A stretch of 41,830 nt of DNA from Pseudofulvimonas gallinarii. Its GTDB lineage: Bacteria > Pseudomonadota > Gammaproteobacteria > Xanthomonadales > UBA2363. Each line of letters opens with the position of its first letter. Position 1 is the first letter of the stretch. The notes under the pieces were generated by a model, which ran no database searches, had not been told where the DNA came from, and was given only the letters and a program-made list of their open reading frames with translations. Of this stretch, positions 35,910-41,830 are shown one piece after another. Location of the stretch: positions 1-41,830 of the forward strand of contig NZ_SMAF01000026.1 in the NCBI RefSeq assembly GCF_004343305.1, written 5' to 3'. The position numbers and the translations under genes are program-made.

Positions 35910-36830
35910 TCAGCCCGCCGACACGACCGCTTCGCCGCCGGCGTAACTGGCCGGCGCCCTGGCCTCGTCTTCGAAACTGACCTTCTCCCAGGCCGTGGCA
36001 TCCGCCAGGACCGCACGCACCAGACGGTTGTTCAGCGCGTGGCCAGACTTATACCCCGAAAACGCGCCCAGGATGTTGCCGCCGATCAAATAAAGATCGC
36101 CAACTGCGTCAAGAATCTTGTGGCGGACGAACTCGTCCTCGTAGCGCAGGCCGTCCTCGTTGAGGACCCGGTAGTCGTCCAGCACGATGGCATTGTCCAT
36201 GCTGCCGCCCAGCGCAAGATTGCGGCTGCGCAGCGCCTCGATGTCGCGGACGAAGCCGAAGGTGCGGGCCCGGCTGACCTCCTTGACGAAGGAGGTGGCG
36301 TTGAAATCGATGACCGCCTCGGAGTGCCGGCGGTCGATGGCCGGGTGATCGAAATCGATCTGGAAACCGACCTTGAAGCCGTCATAGGGCTCGAACTGCG
36401 CCCACTTCTCGCCGTCCTCGACCCGGACCGGCCTGCGGATCCGGAAGAACCGCTTGGCCTTGGCCTGCTCCTCGACGCCGGCCGACTGCAGCAGGAAGAC
36501 GAACGGGCCGGCGGAGCCGTCCATGATCGGTACTTCCGGGGCCGACAGGTCGATATAGGCGTTGTCGATGCCGAGGCCGGCCAGCGCCGAGCACAGGTGC
36601 TCCACCGTGGCGACGCGCACGCCGTCCTTGACCAGTGTGGAAGACATCGTCGTCTCGCCGACATAGTCGGCCAAGGCGGGAATATCGACGGGTTCCGGCA
36701 GGTCGACGCGGCGGAACACCACGCCGGTATCCACGGGCGCAGGGCGCAGGGTCATATAGACCTTTTCCCCTGTGTGGATGCCGACGCCCGTGGCGCGGAT
36801 GATGTTCTTGAGCGTTTTCTGGCGCAGCAT
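35910..36830 (-). CDS. lpxC: UDP-3-O-acyl-N-acetylglucosamine deacetylase
   Basis: Zinc enzyme of the committed step of lipid A synthesis. The 306-residue protein begins [21 protein letters not shown], the family N-terminus. Zinc ligands and catalytic residues are present: Glu77-His78 in TVEHLCSAL, His237 and Asp241 in HKILDAVGD, and His264 in SGHALNN. The intact set indicates activity. In-frame codons upstream to 36935 would extend the protein past the likely -10. Its usual neighbour ftsZ lies outside the window. Confidence 0.97.
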   Translation of the reverse strand: MLRQKTLKNIIRATGVGIHTGEKVYMTLRPAPVDTGVVFRRVDLPEPVDIPALADYVGETTMSSTLVKDGVRVATVEHLCSALAGLGIDNAYIDLSAPEVPIMDGSAGPFVFLLQSAGVEEQAKAKRFFRIRRPVRVEDGEKWAQFEPYDGFKVGFQIDFDHPAIDRRHSEAVIDFNATSFVKEVSRARTFGFVRDIEALRSRNLALGGSMDNAIVLDDYRVLNEDGLRYEDEFVRHKILDAVGDLYLIGGNILGAFSGYKSGHALNNRLVRAVLADATAWEKVSFEDEARAPASYAGGEAVVSAG

Positions 36831-36871
36831 CAGGGCGCGCTGGCTCCGGCGGCAAAGACAAAGACGGCCGG

Positions 36872-36877
36872 ATGCTA
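36872..36877 (-). promoter_or_regulatory. Candidate -10 box of lpxC
   Basis: TAGCAT on the minus strand, 42 bp upstream of the ATG at 36830. The -35 is unclear. Confidence 0.35.
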
Positions 36878-36952
36878 GCACAGGGATCCCTGAGCGGGAA
36901 GAAAATGCAACAGGCGTGTCGCTTTCCTGCAACACTTTCTTAACATCGCCGG

Positions 36953-36973
36953 GACGCCGTGCCGGACGGCGTC
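36953..36973. repeat. Hairpin between nadE and lpxC
   Basis: GACGCCGT, loop GCCGG and ACGGCGTC form an 8-bp stem. It could mark the end of nadE transcription but has no T-run on either side. The rest of 36831-36998 holds no gene I can support. Confidence 0.45.
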
Positions 36974-36998
36974 CAGATGCCGCGGAAGCGGGTCGCCT

Positions 36999-38624
36999 TC
37001 AGCGCCAGGCCGAAGTGATCGGGTAGCGGCGGTCGCGTCCGAACGCCTTGGCGGTGATCTTGGGACCGGGCGCCGCCTGCCGGCGCTTGTACTCGGCGCG
37101 GTACACCATGCCGATGACGCGGTTGACGGTGGCGGCATCGAAGCCCGCGGCGGCGATCTCTTCCAGCGACTGCTGCAGTTCGATGAAGCGGTGCAGGATG
37201 GCGTCCAGTTCCTCGTAGGGCGGCAGCGAGTCCTGGTCGAGCTGGCCATCACGCAACTCGGCGGTGGGCGGGCGCTCGATGACCCGCGCCGGGATCACCT
37301 CGCCGTCACCCTGGCGGTTGCGCCAGCGGGCCAGGGCGTAGACCTGCGTCTTGTAGCAGTCCTTGATCGGCGCGAAGCCGCCGCACATGTCGCCATACAG
37401 GGTGGAGTAGCCGACCGCGACCTCGCTCTTGTTGCCCGTGGTCAGCAGGAGATGGCCGAACTTGTTCGACAGTGCCATCAGTGCCACGCCGCGGCAGCGG
37501 GCCTGGATGTTCTCCTCGGCCAGGTCCGGTTCGCGGCCGGCAAAGCTGGGGGCGAGCATCGACAGGAAGGCCTCGTAGGCCGGTTCGATGGCGATCACGT
37601 CGTAGCGCACGCCCTGGGCCCGGGCCTGCCGGGTCGCCAGCTCGACGCTCTCGCTGCTGGTGTGGCGCGAGGGCAGCATCACGGCGTGGCAGCGTTCGGG
37701 ACCGATGGCATCGACGGCCAGCGCGAGGGTGACGGCCGAATCGATGCCGCCCGACAGCCCGAGCACGACCCCCGGGAAGCCGTTGCGTTCCACGTAGTCA
37801 CGCAGTCCCCGGACCAGTCCGCGCCAGACGATTTCGTCGGGCCCGGGGTGCTCCGCCGGCACCCAGGCCGGTGGCTGCCAGCTCCGGGTCGCCTGGTCGA
37901 AGTCGCACAGCAGCAGTTCGTCACTGAAGGCGGGCGCCGGACCATGGACGCGGCCGTCGGCATCGACGAGCAGGGCGCCGCCGTCGAAAACCAGGTCGTC
38001 CTGGCCGCCGACCACATTGATATAGGCCAGTGGCAGCCCATGGCCGGCGACGCGTGACTTCAGCAGCGCCTGGCGGGCGTCGGCCTTCTCGCTTTCGAAC
38101 GGCGAGGCGTTCACCGACAGCACCAGCTCGGCGCCGCCTTCGACGACGCGGGCGATCGGCCGCGCCGTCCACAGGTCCTCGCAGATCAGCAGGCCACAGC
38201 GCAGGCCGTTCCAGTCCACCAGGCAGGGCGCGTCGCCGGGTTCGAAGTAGCGTTTCTCGTCGAACACCGCGTAGTTAGGCAAGGCCTGCTTGCGGCAGGT
38301 GGTGAGGACGCGGCCGTCACGAAGCCAGCTGGCGGCGTTGTAGAGCACATCGCCGATCCGCAGCGGATGGCCGACGACTGCCTCGATGCCGACCGCGGCG
38401 GCGGCAATGCGGGCCAGCGCCTGCTCGCAGGCCGCCAGCAGGCTCTGGCGCTGCAGCTGGTCCTCCGGGAGATAGCCGCACAAGGCGAGCTCCGGGAACA
38501 GCACCAGCCCGGCGCCATGGCGGTCGCGGGCCTCCTGCATCAGCGAGATGATGCGGGCGGCATTGGTGTCGATGGCGCCAACGGGAAAGGCGAACTGGGC
38601 AAGCGCGAGTCGATGGTTCGTCAT
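36999..38624 (-). CDS. nadE: Glutamine-dependent NAD+ synthetase
   Basis: Final step of NAD synthesis, amidation of nicotinic acid adenine dinucleotide with glutamine as ammonia source. The 541-residue protein has an N-terminal nitrilase-type glutaminase domain with Glu45 (FPELALCG), Lys112 (CRKQALPNY) and Cys148 (LLICEDLW). The C-terminal synthetase has the P-loop LGLSGGIDSAV near 288-298 and the TTGNKSEVAVGYSTLYGD block. The start MTNHRLALAQF at 38624 is the family N-terminus; the in-frame codons to 38831 upstream encode unrelated residues and overlap the next gene. It is divergent from the YkgJ gene. Confidence 0.96.
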   Translation of the reverse strand: MTNHRLALAQFAFPVGAIDTNAARIISLMQEARDRHGAGLVLFPELALCGYLPEDQLQRQSLLAACEQALARIAAAAVGIEAVVGHPLRIGDVLYNAASWLRDGRVLTTCRKQALPNYAVFDEKRYFEPGDAPCLVDWNGLRCGLLICEDLWTARPIARVVEGGAELVLSVNASPFESEKADARQALLKSRVAGHGLPLAYINVVGGQDDLVFDGGALLVDADGRVHGPAPAFSDELLLCDFDQATRSWQPPAWVPAEHPGPDEIVWRGLVRGLRDYVERNGFPGVVLGLSGGIDSAVTLALAVDAIGPERCHAVMLPSRHTSSESVELATRQARAQGVRYDVIAIEPAYEAFLSMLAPSFAGREPDLAEENIQARCRGVALMALSNKFGHLLLTTGNKSEVAVGYSTLYGDMCGGFAPIKDCYKTQVYALARWRNRQGDGEVIPARVIERPPTAELRDGQLDQDSLPPYEELDAILHRFIELQQSLEEIAAAGFDAATVNRVIGMVYRAEYKRRQAAPGPKITAKAFGRDRRYPITSAWR

Positions 38625-38721
38625 GGCCGGCATGATGCCGCAACCAAGCGGCGAGGGGGACTGCCAAGGCGTGCGTGACATCGTTAAGATCCGCGCCCGG
38701 TTGAACGTCCAGACCGTACCG

Positions 38722-39084
38722 ATGGAGCATCCCTGTCTGCGTTGTGGCGCATGCTGCGCCTGCTTCCGCGTGGCTTTCCACTGGCTGGAAGCCGACAACT
38801 TCGCCGGCGGCGTCACGCCGCCCGAACTCACAGAACGGCTGGATGCCCACCGGCTGGTAATGCGCGGGACGCGGTCCTGTCCGACGCGCTGTGTGGCGCT
38901 CGTTGGAACGATCGGCGAAGCCGCGAGCTGCGGGATCTATGCTCAGCGCCCAAGTCCCTGCCGCGAACTGTTGCCGGCCTGGGAAAACGGCGAAGCCAGC
39001 GCGCAGTGTGATCGCGCCCGTGCCGCGCACGGTTTGCCGCCGCTGACGCCGGCCGACTGGCCGGCGCCTTCACGGGCAGCCTGA
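38722..39084 (+). CDS. YkgJ family cysteine cluster protein
   Basis: A 120-residue protein with the CxxCxxCC signature (CLRCGACCACF, residues about 5-15) and later cysteines in CPTRC, SCGIYAQRPSPCREL. Such proteins are thought to bind zinc or iron; no reaction is established. A length of about 120 and the ending LTPADWPAPSRAA fit the family. The ATG at 38722 gives the CxxC directly after MEHP. TAAGAT (38685-38690) may be its -10. It is convergent with the frameshifted gene at 39153. Confidence 0.87.
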   Translation: MEHPCLRCGACCACFRVAFHWLEADNFAGGVTPPELTERLDAHRLVMRGTRSCPTRCVALVGTIGEAASCGIYAQRPSPCRELLPAWENGEASAQCDRARAAHGLPPLTPADWPAPSRAA

Positions 39085-39117
39085 TTCCCTGGGTTGGGCG
39101 CAACCGCAGCCGTGTCG

Positions 39118-39133
39118 CGCCTGCCGGCAGGCG
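39118..39133. repeat. 16-bp perfect palindrome between convergent genes
   Basis: CGCCTGCCGGCAGGCG is fully self-complementary. It lies in the 68-bp gap between the YkgJ gene and the IPTL-CTERM gene and may act as a convergent transcription stop, although no T-run is present. Confidence 0.5.
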
Positions 39134-39152
39134 GTACGGTGAGGCGCGCGCG

Positions 39153-39738
39153 TCAGGCCTTGCGCGGCTTCCGCATCTGCACGAATGTGGCAAGGACCGA
39201 CAATGCAGCCAGCATCAGGAGTGCCCAGGTCGACAGGGTCGGCACTGCAGCCGATGCACCGCTGCCAAGCTGAACCTGCTCGATCTCGAAACGCGCGTAA
39301 TTCGAAAGGGTCGGGACCGATATTGATCCCTGAAGGCTGGTTCCGGGGCACCATCGCATACAGCGAGTAACTGCCGGCAGTCTCGCCGGCGGAGAACGGT
39401 GGCGCCGTCACCAGCCCTTGTGCATTGGTTACCAGCCGTATTGATGGCCCGGATTCGAACCGCCCATACACACTATGTGGCGGCGCCCCGCAGTTGGGCT
39501 GCATCGGCATGCACATGATGTAATTGATTTCCAGCATCACCTCGACGCCGCCCACGGGGGCGCCATTGTCCGTGCGCGAGACCTGGGCCACGAAGCGTTC
39601 TGGAAGGACCTCGTTCACCCGCACCACCTGGGGTGTGTCGCTGACCTCGGCGATTCGCACGGGAATACCGGATTGGGCTTGGGCGCCCGCTGCCAGGAGC
39701 GACAGAATCAGGATCCAGCGGCGAGGCGTCTTCATCAT
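39153..39738 (-). pseudogene. IPTL-CTERM surface protein with a frameshift before the sorting signal
   Basis: The first frame encodes a signal peptide (MMKTPRRWILILSLLAAGAQAQ) and a beta-rich domain (VRIAEVSDTPQVVRVNEVLP, then QVSRTDNGAPVGGVEVMLEI). It stays open to SLYAMVP. The reading then has to shift at a run of four C (GGGG at 39345-39348 on the plus strand). Removing one base joins it to the other frame: PGTSLQGSISVPTLSNYARF, ending in VPTLSTWALLMLAALSVLA and KPRKA. That end is the tripartite IPTL-CTERM signal: an IPTLSTW-like motif, a hydrophobic helix and a basic tail. Without the shift the product has no anchor and reads on to 39070. The cognate exosortase (XrtH type by family knowledge) is not in the window. 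The region looks less GC-rich than its neighbours. ATGs at 39738 and 39735 are both possible starts. Confidence 0.72.
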
Positions 39739-39790
39739 TGTCACCAGTAGTCGGGTTGCCTCGTTGCCGCCAGGCGGCCGCGGGTCCGTT

Positions 39791-39818
39791 GGCCGGGCCC
39801 GCGGGAGCGGGCCCGGCC
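39791..39818. repeat. 12-bp-stem GC hairpin upstream of the IPTL-CTERM gene
   Basis: GGCCGGGCCCGC, loop GGGA and GCGGGCCCGGCC pair perfectly. It lies between a possible -10 (TAGATT at 39825-39830, minus strand) and the start of the IPTL-CTERM gene, so it would fold in the leader mRNA. No T-run follows on either strand. Confidence 0.6.
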
Positions 39819-39906
39819 GAAGCGAATCTAGCGCAGTTCGACTTTTGACGTCGTTGATTCTTACCGCTTGTGATCGTGCTGCGTCCTGACGCGGGCGCGC
39901 TGAAAT

Positions 39907-40095
39907 TCACGCACCCCGGCCCACCTCGCTGTCCGCCAGCGCCATCAGCGACGTCGGCCCGGCGGAAGGGCCGCGGCGTGGAAGTCGGCGCGCGGCAGGA
40001 TCTTGCTGATGTAGAAGCGCGCCACTTCTCGCTGCACGCGCTTGAAGTCCGCGCTGGCCGACGGCGATTCCGCGGCCGCTAGCCGCTGCGCCCAG
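39907..40095 (-). pseudogene. C-terminal remnant of an acyl-CoA dehydrogenase, frameshifted
   Basis: The minus strand encodes RLAAAESPSASADFKRVQR, then EVARFYISKILPRADFHAAAL. This resembles the C-terminal helix region of long acyl-CoA dehydrogenases, which typically have a TARFYxxxILPR segment and end in xLMALAxx. The first frame then fails after HAAALPPGRRR. One missing base near CCTTCC would restore AGPTSLMALADSEVGRGA before a stop at 39907. The upstream part is cut where IS3-like sequence starts (about 40080-40110). The gene is a short, dead tail. The assignment is by pattern recognition from about 60 residues, so only moderately secure. Confidence 0.45.
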
Positions 40096-40837
40096 CGCCA
40101 TCGCCGCGTTGGCAGGGCTGGTCGAGAACCGTCCGGCGCGCGGCTTCTGGAAGTGCCGCAAGCTGTTGCGCAAGTCGCGGCCGGATTGGAACCACAAGCG
40201 GATCTACCGGGTGTACAAGGCGATGCAATTGAACCTGCGCCGAGCTGCGACGCGACGCCTGCCCAAGCGCGAGCGCGTGCCGCTGTACGTGCCAAAGCTG
40301 CCGGACCCCGTGTGGTCGGCGGACTTCATGTCCGACGCCCTGGCCTGTGGTCGCCGCTTCCGGACGTTCAACGTCGTCGACGACTTCAACCGCGAGGCGC
40401 TGCATATCGAGGTCGATACCTCGATCACCTCGGCTCGCCTGGTGCGGATCTTCGAGCAGCTGCGCCGCGATCAGGGCCTTCCGCAGGTCCTCCGCACGGA
40501 CAACGGCCCGGAGTTCCTTGGCGAAGTCTTCGTGGCGTGGGCGAAAGCCCATGGCATGGCTATCCGGTACATCCAGCCGGGCAAGCCCAACCAGAATGCC
40601 TACGTCGAACGCTTCAACCGCACCTTCAGGGATGAGGTACTGGACCTGCACCTGTTCCTGCGGATCCAGGACGCCCAGGAAGCCGCATGGACGTGGATGA
40701 CCGAGTACAACGAGGAGCGACCGCACGATTCCCTGGGCGACCTGACGCCCGCCGAGTTCCGCCAGAAAGCCGCCGGAGGTTCTACTTTTGAGGGTCTTCG
40801 CGGATCAGTGTGGGTCCAAACGGACGTTTTGGGGTAG
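40082..40837 (+). pseudogene. IS3-family transposase OrfB remnant, truncated at both ends
   Basis: The protein reads ENRPARGFWKCRKLLRKSRP, DWNHKRIYRVYKAMQLNLRR and on to VWSADFMSDAL, the DDE first Asp. LRTDNGPEF holds the second Asp and NAYVERFNRTFRDEVLD the Glu. This is the GFWKC/WNHKR subgroup of IS3 OrfB. The start is missing about 25 residues, as are OrfA and the left inverted repeat. The 3' end is replaced: after KAAGGSTF the frame runs into the ISL3 element and ends LRGSVWVQTDVLG. The DDE triad is intact but the element is not. Confidence 0.88.
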
Positions 40838-41830
40838 CGCTGGCAGGAAGCTGGCGATGACCTTGAGCTTGAGGTAGTCCTCGTCGCGATAGCCGTAGGC
40901 GCTGCGCTGGATGACACGGATCTTGTTGTTCAGTCCTTCCACCAGGCCAAGGCTGACCTTGTTGCCGGGTGTGCAGTAGGCGGCGATGCCATCCCAGTGC
41001 CGCTCGATCATTCGCGCGAACTTCTGGTACGGCACCAGCCGCTGCCAGCGCAGGCTCTGCTTCCAGCGCTCGAAGAACGCCCGTGCGCCACGCTCGGTGC
41101 GATAGCTCCATAACTGGCCGAAGGATTCCTTGAGCAGGTAAGCCGTGCTCAGGCGCTTGTTGGCCGCCAACAGCTTCTTGAGTGCTTTACGCCCATCCAG
41201 GCTGAGGTTCTCGCGGTTGGATAGCAGGGTGTAGCGCTGGCCCTTGATGTAGCTGCGATCCTGGCCCTGCAGACGCTTGCACTCGTCCCGTCGCACCTGG
41301 TCGAGCGCGTCGGACAGGTGGCGCATGATGTGGAACTTGTCGAACACGATGGCCGCGTTGGGCGCGTTCTTGCCCACCGAGGTGCGGAACGGGCGCCACA
41401 TGTCCATCACCGCCAAATCGATGCGAGCGCTCTTTTTCGGCCCAAGATCGGCGAAAAACTGGCCAATGTCCGCTTCCGTGCGGCCACTGCCGCCGAACCA
41501 GATCGGCCGTCTGCGCTCCAGGTCGCTGACCACGACGCGGTAGTCGTGCCCCTTGTGGATGGCGATCTCGTCGATGCCGAACGCCCGCGGCGCCGGCATC
41601 CCGGCCCGACGCACCTGCTCGGCCATGTACAGCTTGGACAGGTCCTTGACCGTGCTGTCGTGCAGCCGCTCCATCTCGGCCACTGCCTTGTTGGTCATGC
41701 TCCGGCACAGGTTGCCCACGTGCAGGGCGAAGCGACCGGTGTAGCGCGGGTTCTTCGCCAGCCAGTCCAGCCGCTCTACGTGCACGCCGCCGCAGCCCGG
41801 ACAGTTGACCCGCCAGCGCTCGAATTCCAC
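40793..41830 (-). mobile_element. ISL3-family insertion sequence, one end only
   Basis: The end appears to start near GGGTCTTCGCGGATC at 40793, within the IS3 orfB. The transposase gene fills the rest of the window and its other end lies beyond 41830. The exact boundary and target duplication cannot be set without the second end. Confidence 0.65.
40805..41830 (-). CDS. ISL3-family transposase, N-terminus beyond the window
   Basis: 341 residues are visible, up to LDPH and the stop at 40805. The frame is open at the right edge, where the first codon is GTG in VEFERWRVNCPGCGGVHVERLDW, an internal zinc-finger region rather than a true start. The catalytic region shows FGIDEIAIHKGHDY, LAVMDMWRPF and DKFHIMRHLSDALDQVRR, and near the end VEGLNNKIRVIQRSAYGYRDEDY, all typical of ISL3 transposases. 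The 3' end overlaps the IS3 orfB frame by 33 bp on the opposite strand. Confidence 0.93.
   Translation of the reverse strand: MEFERWRVNCPGCGGVHVERLDWLAKNPRYTGRFALHVGNLCRSMTNKAVAEMERLHDSTVKDLSKLYMAEQVRRAGMPAPRAFGIDEIAIHKGHDYRVVVSDLERRRPIWFGGSGRTEADIGQFFADLGPKKSARIDLAVMDMWRPFRTSVGKNAPNAAIVFDKFHIMRHLSDALDQVRRDECKRLQGQDRSYIKGQRYTLLSNRENLSLDGRKALKKLLAANKRLSTAYLLKESFGQLWSYRTERGARAFFERWKQSLRWQRLVPYQKFARMIERHWDGIAAYCTPGNKVSLGLVEGLNNKIRVIQRSAYGYRDEDYLKLKVIASFLPALPQNVRLDPH

Noticed and set aside
36953-36973. Rho-independent terminator for nadE
   Set aside because: The 8-bp stem is clear but no T-run follows on either strand, so it is listed only as a hairpin.

Overview
This is a high-GC, gene-dense chromosomal window from a gammaproteobacterium that looks like the Xanthomonadales/Lysobacterales (Rhodanobacteraceae- or Dokdonella-like). 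The evidence is the gmk-rpoZ-spoT-(ridA)-recG block, the lpxC / dciA / M23 peptidase / secA / mutT block, a fused aerobic-type indolepyruvate oxidoreductase, an IPTL-type C-terminal sorting signal and very GC-rich codon use. The placement is inferred from gene content, not from a phylogenetic test.

Layout. 1-2928 (minus): a secreted subtilase running off the left edge. 3208-9153: gmk, rpoZ, spoT, ridA and recG, a stringent-response and recombination block. 9202-11315: a nucleoside hydrolase, tRNA-Thr(TGT), a DUF1428 protein and pyrophosphatase. 11467-13981: a metNIQ methionine importer. 14066-16080: an alkylation-repair pair (Ada-AlkA fusion plus Ogt). 16332-18740: a small Gly-rich protein, ribokinase and dusB. 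18821-22336: a 1171-aa fused indolepyruvate oxidoreductase. 22407-24095: a secreted beta-lactamase-fold serine hydrolase. 24341-26533: a DUF1428 gene divergent from a DGPF/YCII gene and an ECF42-type sigma factor. 26674-30334: a LamG-like exported protein, a fused SpmAB/GATE membrane protein, pilD and coaE. 30561-38624: a Nudix-ThiE fusion, secA, an M23 peptidase, dciA, lpxC and nadE. 38722-41830: a YkgJ protein followed by a decayed segment with a frameshifted IPTL-CTERM gene, an acyl-CoA dehydrogenase tail, an IS3-family orfB remnant and an ISL3-family transposase that runs off the right edge.

The strongest candidate for something undescribed is the control region 24701-24892. Two oppositely directed copies of TGTCGAA-N14-TTCGACCAG sit upstream of the divergent DUF1428 and DGPF genes, next to the ECF42 sigma gene. 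The TGTCGA/CGAC elements with a 17-nt spacer match the promoter type I recall for ECF42 sigma factors, so DUF1428, DGPF and sigma probably form one autoregulated unit. The motif is also an inverted repeat (GTCGAA/TTCGAC), so a dimeric regulator is an alternative reading.

Other points worth checking are a 16-bp perfect palindrome between the -10 and start of the small Gly-rich gene, several genes whose -10 lies only 6-9 nt before the start codon (probable leaderless mRNAs), divergent M23/dciA genes only 19 bp apart, and two independent frameshifts clustered beside nested insertion sequences. I saw no CRISPR array, rRNA, prophage or replication origin.
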